DNA from: an uncultured Roseovarius sp.
GTDB lineage: Bacteria; Pseudomonadota; Alphaproteobacteria; Rhodobacterales; Rhodobacteraceae
Length of the DNA: 64,000 bases
Reading direction: 5' to 3'
Assembly: GCA_947499555.1 (NCBI GenBank)
Contig: CANMOU010000001.1
Coordinates: 1,302,001-1,366,000 of the forward strand
How positions within the stretch are numbered: the first letter of the stretch is position 1; every line of letters begins with the position of its first letter. A program made the translations under genes and the position numbers. The notes under the pieces are model-generated. The model made no database searches, was not told where the DNA came from, and saw only the letters and a list, made by a program, of their open reading frames with translations. Below, piece after piece: positions 51,951 through 61,245 of this stretch.

Positions 51951-52978
51951 CTTTCTGCCTCAATAAGATCGGCAACACAGGACGAGATGGTCGCGATCTG
52001 CTCAGTCGTCGCCAGTTCCCGCGTATTTGCCTCAACGCGGGCCAGCGCTGATCGGCGCAATGTCATCAGGCGTGCCCGTGGGCTATTCAGGAACTGCTGC
52101 TGGGAAATAAGCGACTGGTAAGGCGTATCAACGCGGATCACCTCGAAATACCCGCCGGACAAGGCAAGAAAGGCGAACCCACAAGCGCCTTTGTCCTCAG
52201 GACAGCTTTCCGAGCACAGATCTGCGATCGGTTTCGTGAACCTTGCGGAAAATAACCAGTCCCGAACGGGTTCAAGATAGGCGTTTTCCGGCGAAATCTC
52301 GGTAAAACCAAAACCCAGGGCCAGAAACTTTGCCATCTCGAACGCATCCGCGTTCTCACCATTGATTTCATCGCGTCCTTTTCCTGTGATCAGACGCAGC
52401 GCGGCAAGCCCGTCCCCACGGGGTTCGGGATCACCCGAAAGATATTCAAAAAACGGTGCCAAATCAGCCAGAATACGCCCGCTTTCGAGAAGCGCCTGTT
52501 TTTGCGCATCGGTGCCGTAAAGTGCGACGACCCGGGTGGGATAATCAGTGGCCTGTCGCTCGCCCGCGTCCCAAAGCTCTTGTATCAGTTTCAGGTCCGG
52601 CTCTGGATGGCGTGATTTAAGAAAGTTCTCGGCAAACATATTGCCGTTGCTCGCCTCAACCTTCAGCCAGCTCGTGCCAAAGATTTCAGTCGGCTCCACA
52701 CGGCGAAACAAGGCCCGGCGTTCTGCCCCGCTCAGCGCGAAACGATAAGGGGACGGCCCGCGGTCGAAGGTTTCGATTCGGGCCAGCAGAATACGCGCAT
52801 TCCTGTCGCCATTTCGCGCCAATTCGGCCAAAGCTGGCAGGCTGTCACGGTCATTGCCCTGCAACCAAAGCTCAACCGCTTCGCCAAAGCCGGTCTGTGC
52901 CTCGGCATTTTGGGCCGTGCCCAAAAGAGCCTGCCCGCTTATGAAACAGGCAAGCAGTAAAGCTTTCAGCCGCTTCAT
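51935..52978 (-). CDS. secreted hypothetical protein, 347 aa
   Basis: Not recognised. It starts MKRLKALLLACFISGQALLGTAQNAEAQ, a clear Sec signal peptide, followed by a largely helical region (AVELWLQGNDRDSLPALAELARNGDRNARILLARIE) that looks like a Sel1/TPR-type solenoid, and a Cys pair in CSESCPEDKGACGFAFL. It is predicted to be periplasmic. It lies 12 bases after ribD on the same strand, so it is probably transcribed with nrdR-ribD. Confidence 0.75.
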   Translation of the reverse strand: MKRLKALLLACFISGQALLGTAQNAEAQTGFGEAVELWLQGNDRDSLPALAELARNGDRNARILLARIETFDRGPSPYRFALSGAERRALFRRVEPTEIFGTSWLKVEASNGNMFAENFLKSRHPEPDLKLIQELWDAGERQATDYPTRVVALYGTDAQKQALLESGRILADLAPFFEYLSGDPEPRGDGLAALRLITGKGRDEINGENADAFEMAKFLALGFGFTEISPENAYLEPVRDWLFSARFTKPIADLCSESCPEDKGACGFAFLALSGGYFEVIRVDTPYQSLISQQQFLNSPRARLMTLRRSALARVEANTRELATTEQIATISSCVADLIEAERLLYK

Positions 52979-52990
52979 CTTTTCCGTTCC

Positions 52991-54097
52991 CTAGCCACCC
53001 GGTCTCTGGGCCACCCAACGGTGCATTATGTCACCGCCAACCTGCCTTGTCTCCACTAAGCAAAAGCGCCGCGCCTTGTCCAGCCGATCAAGCCCAAGCG
53101 CACCGATCCCTGGCAGGCCCTCGGCCCCTATTGCGAAGCCTGCGCTGAAGCCGACAAGCTCATCCACAAGCTCTTCGGCCAGAAGCGACGCCGCCAGCGC
53201 TCCGCCACCCTCACAAAAGATCGACGTCAGCCCGCGTTGCCCAAGCTCTGACAGCACGGAGCCGAGGCGAAGCTGTTGCCCCGAAAGCTGGCAGGGCAGC
53301 AGGTCTGCGCCAACCCCTGTCCAGGCCTCTTTAAGGGCCGCGTCTGCATCCGGGCCATGGCAAAGCCAGAGCGGAACCTCTTTTGCCGTGCGCGCAAGCT
53401 GGCTCATCAGTGGCAGATCAAGACGCCTTGAGACGGCAATCCGCACGGGTTGGCGCGAGATGCCCAGATCTCGGACCGTTAAGGACGGATCATCGGCGCG
53501 CACCGTGCCTGCACCCACCATCACCGCATCATGACTGGCACGCATGTTATGAACCATGCGCCGCGCCTGTGGCCCTGTGATCCACTGGCTGTGGCCGCTT
53601 GCCGTCGCGATACGACCGTCAAAGGATGCGGCCAGCTTGAGCGTGACCCGCGGTCTGCCCGCGCGTACGCGCATGAGAAACCCGGCATGCTCGGCTTCCG
53701 CTTCCTCAGCCAGAATACCGGTGTCAACGGTGATGCCAGCCTGACGCAGCATCGCAAGACCGCCGCCCGAGACATCGGGATGTGGATCGAGAATGGGTGT
53801 TACAAGCCGCGCAATCTCCGCTTTGATCAAAGCCTCGGCGCAGGGTGGGGTTTTGCCATGGTGGCTGCAGGGTTCAAGGCTGACATAGGCCGTGGACCCG
53901 CGCGCCGCAGCGCCAGCCTGGGCCAGTGCAAGGGTCTCGGCGTGTGGACGCCCGCCTTCCGCCGTATGCGCCCGGCCGACGATCCGACCATCCGAAACGA
54001 TGACACAGCCGACACTCGGATTGGGCCAACAGGCCCCCAAACCCTGACGCGCAAGCGTCAGGGCCAGTCGCATGAACCGGATGTCGGCCTCTTGCAC
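52991..54097 (-). CDS. ribD: bifunctional riboflavin deaminase-reductase
   Basis: Catalyses the deamination and then the side-chain reduction of the GTP-derived pyrimidine in riboflavin synthesis. The 368-aa product has the deaminase zinc site HAETLAL and PCSHHGKTPPC in the N-terminal domain and a RibD C-terminal reductase domain (VTLKLAASFDGRIAT...). It starts with GTG at 54097, five bases after the nrdR stop; a GTG start is the only one keeping the conserved N-terminal ALTLARQGLG. Confidence 0.94.
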   Translation of the reverse strand: MQEADIRFMRLALTLARQGLGACWPNPSVGCVIVSDGRIVGRAHTAEGGRPHAETLALAQAGAAARGSTAYVSLEPCSHHGKTPPCAEALIKAEIARLVTPILDPHPDVSGGGLAMLRQAGITVDTGILAEEAEAEHAGFLMRVRAGRPRVTLKLAASFDGRIATASGHSQWITGPQARRMVHNMRASHDAVMVGAGTVRADDPSLTVRDLGISRQPVRIAVSRRLDLPLMSQLARTAKEVPLWLCHGPDADAALKEAWTGVGADLLPCQLSGQQLRLGSVLSELGQRGLTSIFCEGGGALAASLLAEELVDELVGFSAGFAIGAEGLPGIGALGLDRLDKARRFCLVETRQVGGDIMHRWVAQRPGG

Positions 54098-54102
54098 GTG
54101 AT

Positions 54103-54573
54103 CTAACTGTCCTCGGCGGCTGCGTTGGGCCGCAGTTCACTCACGAATTTATCAAAATCATCTGCGGCCTGGAAGTTCTTGTAAACACTGGCAAATCGCA
54201 CATATGCAACGGTATCAATCCGCGCCAGACTTTCCATGACAATCTCCCCAACCGTCTTGGAAGGAATGTCCGTCTCGCCCAAGGACTCCAAGCGCCGCAC
54301 GATGCCCGATATCATCTGCTCAACGCGCTCAGGCTCCACGGGCCGTTTCTGCAATGCGATCCGGATCGAGCGTTCAAGCTTGTCGCGGTCAAAATCCTCA
54401 CGGCGTCCGTTTGATTTGACCACCACAAGATCGCGCAGCTGCACGCGTTCATAGGTGGTGAACCGTCCCCCGCAGGCTGGACAAAACCGCCGACGTCGGA
54501 TCGAAACATGATCCTCCGCGGGCCGTGAATCCTTTACCTGAGTGTCAATATTTCCGCAAAACGGGCAGCGCAT
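54103..54573 (-). CDS. nrdR: transcriptional repressor NrdR
   Basis: A 156-aa regulator of ribonucleotide reductase genes. The N-terminal zinc ribbon has Cys3, Cys6, Cys31 and Cys34 ([12 protein letters not shown]...[14 protein letters not shown]), followed by an ATP-cone ([24 protein letters not shown]). NrdR senses ATP/dATP and represses nrd operons. It precedes ribD, an arrangement conserved in many bacteria. Confidence 0.96.
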   Translation of the reverse strand: MRCPFCGNIDTQVKDSRPAEDHVSIRRRRFCPACGGRFTTYERVQLRDLVVVKSNGRREDFDRDKLERSIRIALQKRPVEPERVEQMISGIVRRLESLGETDIPSKTVGEIVMESLARIDTVAYVRFASVYKNFQAADDFDKFVSELRPNAAAEDS

Positions 54574-54681
54574 CGGCCGTTCCCCTTTTCTTCTCTGCCT
54601 CTGTTGGTCATGGGTCTCATGCCCAAGTATCCACAGCCACTATAGGGGGTCCGCAAGGTTTTGGGTAGAGGAGAAATGACA

Positions 54682-54697
54682 CCGCTGCATGTAGCGG
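54682..54697 (-). terminator. weak hairpin downstream of the YjbQ gene
   Basis: CCGCT-N6-AGCGG, 33 bases after the YjbQ stop on the minus strand, followed by TGTCATTTCTC. The stem is short and the U-tract poor, so this is a tentative terminator for the YefM-YoeB-YjbQ transcript. Confidence 0.35.
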
Positions 54698-54729
54698 CAA
54701 AATGGTCGCTCAAGCCACTCGAATGAGGC

Positions 54730-55158
54730 CTAAGTCCCGCCTGCCAGATGCCCGACGACCTGCCGGATGTGAGGACGGTCTCGATGTTCGAAAAGATAAA
54801 CTCCTTGCCACGTCCCAAGGGACATTTGGCCCTGCATGATCGGAATGTTTAAACTCACCGGCATCATCGCCGCCTTGATGTGCGCAGGCATGTCATCGGG
54901 ACCCTCATAGGTATGGGTGAGATACGACATGCTTGGGTCCGTCGTCGGCGGCACAAGCCGCGCAAAATAGTTGCGCAGGTCCATCTGCACCTCGGGATCG
55001 GCATTTTCCTGAATAAGCAGACTGGCCGAGGTGTGGCGGATGAAAAGTGTGAGCAAACCGGTGGACATGCTCAGCTCCGACACCCACGCGGTCACGTCGC
55101 GAGTGAATTCGTAGAGGCCCTGGCCGTCGGTGGAGAGGGTGAAGGTGGTTTGGGGCAT
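54730..55158 (-). CDS. UPF0047/YjbQ family protein
   Basis: A 142-aa protein, MPQTTFTLSTDGQGLYEFTRDV, with LLTLFIRHTSASLLIQENADPEVQMDLRNYFARL and YEGPDDMPAHIKAAMM...LGTWQGVYLFEHRD, the hallmark blocks of the YjbQ family. Some members show weak thiamine phosphate synthase activity; the biological role is open. ATG 55158 is the family start. It lies 13 bases after the YoeB-like gene. Confidence 0.9.
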   Translation of the reverse strand: MPQTTFTLSTDGQGLYEFTRDVTAWVSELSMSTGLLTLFIRHTSASLLIQENADPEVQMDLRNYFARLVPPTTDPSMSYLTHTYEGPDDMPAHIKAAMMPVSLNIPIMQGQMSLGTWQGVYLFEHRDRPHIRQVVGHLAGGT

Positions 55159-55171
55159 GTTGTTCAATCGT

Positions 55172-55426
55172 TTAGTAGTGGTAGTGGCACTGAATGATGA
55201 TCAACGCCTCGTCCGTCACCTTATAGACCAGCCGATGCTCACGCGTAATCCGCCTCGACCAGTATCCCGCCAAATCACCTCGTAAAGGTCCGGGTTTGCC
55301 CGTGCCCTCAAACGGATGGCGCAGGCATTCCTTGATCAGCGCGTTCACTTTTTTGACGATGGCTTTGTCTTGAGATTGCCAGCCCACATACTGATCCCAT
55401 GCTGCGGGATCGAAACAGACGATCAT
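55172..55426 (-). CDS. yoeB: YoeB-family toxin, catalytic Glu46 replaced
   Basis: An 84-aa RelE-superfamily toxin, a ribosome-dependent mRNA endonuclease in E. coli. It aligns with E. coli YoeB without gaps: PFEGTGKPGPLRG, WSRRITREHRLVYKV, CHYHY. Arg65, His83 and Tyr84 are kept, but the general-base Glu46 (KPEPL) is Gly46 here (GGA in place of GAA). The start overlaps the YefM stop by four bases. Activity may be reduced. Confidence 0.92.
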   Translation of the reverse strand: MIVCFDPAAWDQYVGWQSQDKAIVKKVNALIKECLRHPFEGTGKPGPLRGDLAGYWSRRITREHRLVYKVTDEALIIIQCHYHY

Positions 55427-55695
55427 TCGCCGGTCTGCTCCTCAAGCTCCTCGATGGACGTGGTGACAAACTGGCTGGCCTCCACCCTTGCCACCGCCTC
55501 TTGCAGGGCTTTGGCATTGGCCGGACTGGCCAGAAGATAGGCCGTTTCGTCCATCGCCTCATAATCTTCGAGCGAGATCATGACGACGGGCTTTCCGCTC
55601 GCGCGCGTTACAACAAGCGGCTCATGATCCTCATTCACCCGATCCATCATGGCCGAGAGGTTTTTGCGCAGGTTGGTGGAGGTTGTGTGTTTCAT
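55423..55695 (-). CDS. yefM: YefM-family antitoxin
   Basis: A 90-aa Phd/YefM antitoxin, MKHTTSTNLRKNLSAMMDRVNEDHEPLVVTR, then SLEDYEAMDETAYLLAS and an acidic C-terminal tail that wraps the toxin. ATG 55695 is chosen because the operator lies just upstream. It binds the operator with YoeB and represses its own operon. Confidence 0.94.
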   Translation of the reverse strand: MKHTTSTNLRKNLSAMMDRVNEDHEPLVVTRASGKPVVMISLEDYEAMDETAYLLASPANAKALQEAVARVEASQFVTTSIEELEEQTGE

Positions 55696-55699
55696 AGCG

Positions 55700-55713
55700 A
55701 TCATGTACATGAT
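55700..55713. promoter_or_regulatory. YefM-YoeB operator
   Basis: ATCATGTACATGAT, a perfect 14-bp palindrome with the TGTACA core known from YefM-YoeB operators, five bases upstream of the antitoxin ATG. A degenerate second element (GCGTACG) follows at 55715-55721. Confidence 0.8.
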
Positions 55714-55805
55714 TGCGTACGTGAAATCAAAGCCTCATCGAAAAGCCGCGTTGTGGGCTTAATACCCACCCGACAATCGAAAGCAGGCGCCAAATGCTGG
55801 TCGAG

Positions 55806-56144
55806 TCACGTGTTCGAGAGAAACATTTTCAGGATTTCCAATGCCCGCTCTCTCAAAGGTGGTACAAGGGCAACGAAATAGAGCGCAAAGTTCCAATAAA
55901 TCAATCCATTGAGTCGAGTTCGAAACGGCTCTTTTGAAGTTTTGTGCCGACACACTCGCTGAGCGTACTTCCCGCCCAGAGCGCCACCAAGAAAAGCCCA
56001 AAGCAACAAGGTGCCCTCGGAAACACGCCAACTCTGTTGTTGCGCGCAACGTTTATCCCATGCCATGAGAATTGCACAGATACTGCACGTCACGACGAAC
56101 CAGACTAAAGCTCCGACGAGCGGATTAATCATCGGATAGCCCAA
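55806..56144 (-). CDS. DUF1294 family membrane protein
   Basis: A 112-aa small membrane protein with a first span near residues 7-28, then WDKRCAQQQSWRVSEGTLLLWAFLGGALGGKYAQRVCRHKTSKEPFRTRL and a final span NGLIYWNFALYFVALVPPL, typical of DUF1294. Function unknown. The base composition is visibly more AT-rich than the neighbouring rpoD, which suggests acquisition with the adjacent toxin-antitoxin pair. It lies 16 bases from the rpoD stop. Confidence 0.82.
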   Translation of the reverse strand: MGYPMINPLVGALVWFVVTCSICAILMAWDKRCAQQQSWRVSEGTLLLWAFLGGALGGKYAQRVCRHKTSKEPFRTRLNGLIYWNFALYFVALVPPLRERALEILKMFLSNT

Positions 56145-56160
56145 AGAGAGACCTGCTTAG

Positions 56161-58146
56161 TTACTGGTCCAGGAAACTGCGCAACTTCCTACTCCGGCTC
56201 GGATGTTTCAGCTTGCGCAGCGCCTTCGCCTCAATCTGGCGGATGCGTTCTCGGGTCACGCTGAACTGCTGGCCAACCTCTTCGAGCGTGTGGTCGGTGT
56301 TCATACCAATGCCAAAGCGCATGCGTAGGACGCGTTCTTCGCGGGGCGTCAAAGATGACAGCACCCGTGTCGTGGTTTCCTTCAGGTTGTCCTGAATGGC
56401 GCTGTCGAGCGGCAGGATGACGTTCTTGTCCTCGATGAAATCACCAAGCTGGCTGTCTTCCTCGTCGCCGATGGGCGTCTCAAGAGAGATCGGTTCCTTG
56501 GCGATTTTCATCACCTTGCGGACTTTCTCAAGCGGCATCTGCAGCTTCTCGGCCAGCTCTTCCGGCGTCGGCTCGCGACCGATCTCGTGCAGCATCTGAC
56601 GGCCCGTGCGGACCAGCTTGTTGATCGTTTCGATCATATGAACAGGGATACGGATCGTCCGGGCCTGATCGGCAATTGACCGCGTGATCGCCTGACGAAT
56701 CCACCAGGTCGCATAGGTCGAGAATTTGTAACCCCGGCGGTATTCAAACTTATCGACCGCCTTCATCAGGCCGATATTGCCTTCCTGAATAAGATCAAGG
56801 AATTGCAGGCCACGGTTCGTGTATTTTTTGGCGATTGAAATCACCAGACGCAGGTTGGCCTCGACCATTTCCTTCTTGGCCTGACGCGCCTCTTTCTCGC
56901 CCTTTTGAACCTGGTTCACAATGCGGCGGAACTCGCTAATATCGAGGCCCACATACTGGCCCACTTGGGCCATATCGGCGCGCAGCTCTTCGACCTTCTC
57001 GGGGCTGCGCTCCATGAACATTTTCCAGCCGCGCCCATCCTTCTTGGCCATGTCATCAAGCCAGTTGGGGTCAAGCTCGCGCCCGCGATATTCCTCGATG
57101 AATTCCTTGCGGTTGATGCGCGCCTGATCGGCAAGCTTCACCATCGCGCTGTCAATCGCCATGATCCGGCGGTTGATGCCGTAAAGCTGGTCAATCAGCG
57201 CCTCGATCCGGTTGTTGTGCAGGTGCAGCTCGTTCACCAGTTCAACGATCTCGGCGCGCAGCTTCTGATAGGTCTCTTCCTGCTTGTCCGAAAAAGATCC
57301 GTCTTCGTTCAGTGTCGCCGAAATCCGGCTGTCCTGCATCTCGGAGAGTTTTTCGTAGTCTGCGGCGATGCGATCGAGCGTTTCAAGCACTCGTGGCTTG
57401 AGCGCGGCTTCCATCGCGGCAAGGCTCATATTGGCCTGCTCGTCATCATCGTCGTCATCGTCACTGGCAATCGGGTTGCCATCGGCATCAAGCTCTGGTT
57501 CAGAGCTTGCCTCGGGCTTGGCGGCAGGCGCGCTTGTCATATTGGCGGCCTCGACAACCGGCTCGCCATCTTCCTCGCCCATCTGGTTACCGAAAGTCGT
57601 CTCAAGGTCGATCACATCGCGCAACAAGATATCTTCGCCCAGAAGTTCGTCACGCCAGATCGTAATCGCCTGGAAGGTCAGAGGGCTTTCGCAAAGCCCG
57701 GCAATCATCGTATTCCGGCCAGCCTCGATCCGTTTGGCGATCGCAATCTCGCCTTCGCGGCTCAAAAGCTCAACCGAGCCCATCTCGCGCAGATACATGC
57801 GCACCGGGTCATCGGTGCGGTCAAGCTTCTCTTCCTTGCCGGACCCAAGCGTGATCTCACCCTTGCGGCCGATTTCGGCCACAGCGGTGGACTTGGCCTC
57901 TTCTTCCTCGGCCTCTTCTTCTTCGATGATATTGATGCCCATTTCCGAGAGCATCGACATCACATCCTCGATCTGCTCGGAAGACACCTGATCGGGCGGC
58001 AAAACCTTGTTGAGTTGATCATAGGTGATGAATCCGCGCTCACGCGCTTCGGCGATCATTTTCTTGACCGCCGCCTGGCTCATATCGAGAGAAACTTCTG
58101 CGTCCTGATCTTCCGGCTTCGCGTCGTCAGTGTCTTTGGCGGCCAT
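56161..58146 (-). CDS. rpoD: RNA polymerase primary sigma factor
   Basis: The 661-aa housekeeping sigma-70. Region 1.1 is at the N-terminus ([27 protein letters not shown]), followed by an acidic non-conserved insert (DDDDDDEQ), region 2 ([58 protein letters not shown] spread over ~60 residues) and region 4 ([27 protein letters not shown]). AGGAG precedes the ATG. dnaG is just upstream, as in the macromolecular-synthesis operon. Confidence 0.98.
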   Translation of the reverse strand: MAAKDTDDAKPEDQDAEVSLDMSQAAVKKMIAEARERGFITYDQLNKVLPPDQVSSEQIEDVMSMLSEMGINIIEEEEAEEEEAKSTAVAEIGRKGEITLGSGKEEKLDRTDDPVRMYLREMGSVELLSREGEIAIAKRIEAGRNTMIAGLCESPLTFQAITIWRDELLGEDILLRDVIDLETTFGNQMGEEDGEPVVEAANMTSAPAAKPEASSEPELDADGNPIASDDDDDDDEQANMSLAAMEAALKPRVLETLDRIAADYEKLSEMQDSRISATLNEDGSFSDKQEETYQKLRAEIVELVNELHLHNNRIEALIDQLYGINRRIMAIDSAMVKLADQARINRKEFIEEYRGRELDPNWLDDMAKKDGRGWKMFMERSPEKVEELRADMAQVGQYVGLDISEFRRIVNQVQKGEKEARQAKKEMVEANLRLVISIAKKYTNRGLQFLDLIQEGNIGLMKAVDKFEYRRGYKFSTYATWWIRQAITRSIADQARTIRIPVHMIETINKLVRTGRQMLHEIGREPTPEELAEKLQMPLEKVRKVMKIAKEPISLETPIGDEEDSQLGDFIEDKNVILPLDSAIQDNLKETTTRVLSSLTPREERVLRMRFGIGMNTDHTLEEVGQQFSVTRERIRQIEAKALRKLKHPSRSRKLRSFLDQ

Positions 58147-58178
58147 TCAACTCTCCTGCATCCCGTTTGCACAAGGGT

Positions 58179-58221
58179 GATTCGGTGAAAACGAATCAAT
58201 AGTGCGAATGAGTGATTCGCA
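58179..58221. repeat. two GATTCG-type inverted repeats upstream of rpoD
   Basis: GATTCG-N7-CGAATC at 58179-58197 and TGCGAAT-N5-ATTCGCA at 58203-58221, both in the 115-base rpoD-dnaG gap. They share the GATTCG hexamer. They may form an RNA hairpin between dnaG and rpoD or be a protein-binding site at an rpoD promoter. Confidence 0.5.
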
Positions 58222-58261
58222 AACAGATAACCCTTAATTTTCGTATATTCTTAGTGAATCG

Positions 58262-60208
58262 TTACCGATCAGACGCTTTTCCAAAACCAATCTGTTCAAG
58301 AAGTGCATCAAATCGTTCCTTCTCTGCCCTGCTGATCTGGGCTCCGTTGTCGCCCTTTTCGTATTCCGTGCGGTCCTCATTCTGGCTCGTCCAGGCCTTG
58401 TTACGTGCTTTTGCCGCCTGGTCGAGCCGCCAGGTGACAGCCTCATCCGCAACGCCTGCCAGATCCTGCTCCGCCTCTGAGATTTCCGCCGCAAGCCCGC
58501 TCTCCGTGACGAGTTTGGCGAGCGTCTCGGTCGCCGTCATCCGCGCAAGATCCACCTCACCGGGGCGACGCACTGACGGCACTAAGGCGACATGGGGAAG
58601 CGACAGAAGCTTTTCAACCGGCTCTGCACCTATTTCTTCGATCAGATAATCCTGCAGGTCATTCGGCCCGTGCGTATCAAATCGCAACATCGCCGCACGC
58701 AAATCAGACAGATGTTGTGAACGACAGCTCAACCCCTCAAGTGCCGTCTCGAATTCCTCAAAAATCGAAGGTGTGCGAATGAGTGTGGCAAGGATCACCG
58801 CCTCACGAAGATCGACCTTGGCGTCATCACCGGATTTCACGAGCATGGATTGCTTGTTGGAAGCCATTGGACCGGCCTTGGCTTTTTGCCTCCAAGTATT
58901 CTTTTGTCCCCCACCCTGGCGGCGAGGGTTAAACAGTTGCCAGCGCAGGTCCTTAACCGCTTGCCCATAGTGACTGCGGATTGAAGGATCGCGAATGAGC
59001 TTGATCTTTTCGCGCAGCACCTTGTCGAGTGCCGCCTTACGCTCGGGGCTGTCGAAATTCTGACCCTCTGTCTCGCGCTGCCACAAAAGCTGAACCATAG
59101 GCAGGGCCTGATCGAGAAGCTTTTGCACAGACCCTGCGCCCTCGGCGCGTATGAGATCATCGGGGTCTTTGCCCTCGGGCATGATGGCAAAGCGCAGGCT
59201 TTTACCAGCCTCCAATAGCGGCAAGGCCAGATCGATAACCCGGTGCGCCGCACGCAATCCCGCCGTGTCACCATCCAGCGCAATGATCGGCTCATCCGCG
59301 ATGCGCCAGAGCATGGCAAGCTGATGTTCGGTCATGGCTGTGCCAAGGGGCGCGACACTGGCCTCAAACCCCGCCCTCGTAAGAGCGATGACATCCATAT
59401 ACCCTTCGGCGACGATCAGCGGTTGCCCTTTCCCCGCCGCCTCGCGCGCGGCCCCGTGGTTGTAAAGCGTGCGAGACTTGTCAAAAAGTTCGGTTTCGGG
59501 GCTGTTGAGGTATTTGGCGTTGTCATTTGGGTCCATTGCCCGCCCGCCGAAGGCAATACACCGCCCGCGCGGATCGCGGATCGGGTACATGATCCGCCCC
59601 CGGAATGTGTCATAAGGGTTGCCACCCTTCTGGCTTGGCTTGGCCAGGCCGCAACCAAGGATCAGATCATCGGCAATTCCCTTGCCCTTGAGCGCGTCCC
59701 AAAGTCCCTGCCAGGCATCCGGCGCAAACCCAATTTCAAAGCGCTCTTGTGCTGCCTCATCCAGACCGCGGCCCGCCAGATAGTCACGCGCTGCCGCCCC
59801 TGCCCCGGATTTCAGCATCAGCCTGAAATGACGCACGGCGGCGTCCATCACCTCGACCAGCTGGCTCCTGTGATCAGCTTTTTCTTGCGCGCGCGGGTCG
59901 CGCTCGGGCAGTTGCATCCCGGCCTCACCGGCCAGAATACGTACCGCTTCCATGAATTCGACATTCTCGGTCTCACGCACAAAGGAGATTGCATCGCCTT
60001 TGGCGTGGCAGCCAAAGCAATAGTAATAGCCCTTCCGGTCGTCGACATGAAAGCTGGCGGTCTTTTCCTGGTGGAACGGGCACGGCGCCCACATATCGCC
60101 TTTGCCCTGATTGGACTTGCGCGCGTCCCACATCACCTTGCGTCCGACGACCTGCGCCAGAGAGGTGCGTGTTCTCAACTCATCAAGGAATCCGGGTGGA
60201 AGGCTCAT
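58262..60208 (-). CDS. dnaG: DNA primase
   Basis: A 648-aa primase that lays RNA primers at the replication fork. The N-terminal zinc-binding domain has C43, H46, C64 and C67 (CPFHQEKTASFHVD...YCFGCHAKGDA); the TOPRIM core has VAEGYMDVIALTRAG and ALDGDTAGLRAA; a C-terminal helicase-binding domain follows. It is upstream of rpoD, the conserved order. Confidence 0.97.
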   Translation of the reverse strand: MSLPPGFLDELRTRTSLAQVVGRKVMWDARKSNQGKGDMWAPCPFHQEKTASFHVDDRKGYYYCFGCHAKGDAISFVRETENVEFMEAVRILAGEAGMQLPERDPRAQEKADHRSQLVEVMDAAVRHFRLMLKSGAGAAARDYLAGRGLDEAAQERFEIGFAPDAWQGLWDALKGKGIADDLILGCGLAKPSQKGGNPYDTFRGRIMYPIRDPRGRCIAFGGRAMDPNDNAKYLNSPETELFDKSRTLYNHGAAREAAGKGQPLIVAEGYMDVIALTRAGFEASVAPLGTAMTEHQLAMLWRIADEPIIALDGDTAGLRAAHRVIDLALPLLEAGKSLRFAIMPEGKDPDDLIRAEGAGSVQKLLDQALPMVQLLWQRETEGQNFDSPERKAALDKVLREKIKLIRDPSIRSHYGQAVKDLRWQLFNPRRQGGGQKNTWRQKAKAGPMASNKQSMLVKSGDDAKVDLREAVILATLIRTPSIFEEFETALEGLSCRSQHLSDLRAAMLRFDTHGPNDLQDYLIEEIGAEPVEKLLSLPHVALVPSVRRPGEVDLARMTATETLAKLVTESGLAAEISEAEQDLAGVADEAVTWRLDQAAKARNKAWTSQNEDRTEYEKGDNGAQISRAEKERFDALLEQIGFGKASDR

Positions 60209-60249
60209 ACCCTATATATGAGCCAACGAAGGTCCGAGTCCATGTCGGA

Positions 60250-60582
60250 TCAGGGCTTATATCCAAGGCAGCTTTCCTGATATCTCGCCGCGATAATATC
60301 CGGGGCATCCGCTTCTTCGATAACCGCTTGTTCCAGCGAGAAAACCCAGTCTACCAGAGGCCCCACAGTCGGCTGATATTTCTCCTCGACTGCTGAATCT
60401 CCTGTCATGAAGATGTCTTTGACTGCATTGACGTCAGCGCCATCTGCCCGCTGAATCACCGAAGATCCGACAATATCCGAGGTGATCTGGCAGGTCTCTT
60501 TCTGCTTTTCATCTATCGCGAATGCGCCGCCTGCCATCAGGGCAAGCGATACCGCGCCGACCGCGCCTGCAATACGTGGCAT
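60250..60582 (-). CDS. secreted hypothetical protein, 110 aa
   Basis: Not recognised. It has a signal peptide MPRIAGAVGAVSLALMAGGAFA and a mature part of about 88 residues with two Cys (ETCQITSD and ESCLGY), possibly one disulfide, so probably periplasmic. ATG 60582 is chosen because the signal peptide begins there; the frame is open further upstream. It lies 41 bases before dnaG on the same strand. Confidence 0.7.
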   Translation of the reverse strand: MPRIAGAVGAVSLALMAGGAFAIDEKQKETCQITSDIVGSSVIQRADGADVNAVKDIFMTGDSAVEEKYQPTVGPLVDWVFSLEQAVIEEADAPDIIAARYQESCLGYKP

Positions 60583-60731
60583 GATATTGGTCCCTCGTGC
60601 CTCATTTTTCGCGATTTTGGCAGGCTCGGCGTCATGCTGCAAGACTTTACATCGCGTCACGAAAAACGTGAACAGCCGCACGAGAGCCAGCAAATTGGAT
60701 CCGAAAGGCCGAGCCGACAGAGCAAAAGAAA

Positions 60732-60760
60732 AACCCCTGACGATCCTCTCGTCAGGGGTT
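60732..60760 (-). terminator. Rho-independent terminator after acpP
   Basis: A 12-bp stem (AACCCCTGACGA / TCGTCAGGGGTT) with a 5-base loop. Read on the minus strand it is followed by TTTTTCTTTT. It lies 25 bases after the acpP stop and ends the acpP transcript. Confidence 0.93.
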
Positions 60761-60785
60761 CTTGATGCGAAGATCTATGCGTCGA

Positions 60786-61019
60786 TCAGGATGCTTCCGA
60801 AATGAACTTTACCGCATCGCCGAAGGTCTGAATGGTTTCAGCGGCATCATCTGGAATCTCGATACCGAACTCTTCTTCGAAAGCCATGACCAATTCGACG
60901 GTGTCAAGACTGTCCGCGCCCAAATCGTCGATAAAGGACGCGTTTTCAGACACCTTGTCTTCTTCTACGCCCAAGTGTTCCACAACGATCTTTTTTACGC
61001 GGTCTGCGATATCGCTCAT
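60786..61019 (-). CDS. acpP: acyl carrier protein
   Basis: A 77-aa acidic carrier protein of type II fatty acid synthesis. Ser37 in [20 protein letters not shown] is the phosphopantetheine attachment site. It lies downstream of fabD and fabG with a 226-base gap and is followed by a strong terminator. Confidence 0.98.
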   Translation of the reverse strand: MSDIADRVKKIVVEHLGVEEDKVSENASFIDDLGADSLDTVELVMAFEEEFGIEIPDDAAETIQTFGDAVKFISEAS

Positions 61020-61245
61020 TTTGTCATCCTCATATTCTCTCGGGCGTCACGCCCACAAATTCTGCGCCCGACCCAATGAAGCGCCATATAGGGTGCCCGG
61101 CGGGCGTCTGCAATGACCCGGAGGGTCCGGGCATACGAGAACAGTCGGATGCTGCCCCCGCGTCATCTGGGCCGCCTATAACACATGCCGCCGCTTTGGC
61201 AAATGGTTTCCCTCGCGCCCCAATCGCGACGCGCAAGAGCTCGCG

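Noticed and set aside
56905-58188. 427-codon open frame opposite rpoD
   Set aside because: Antisense artefact of the rpoD codon pattern; rpoD is certain.
59243-60280. 345-codon open frame opposite dnaG
   Set aside because: Antisense of a certain gene, with no motif or start signal.
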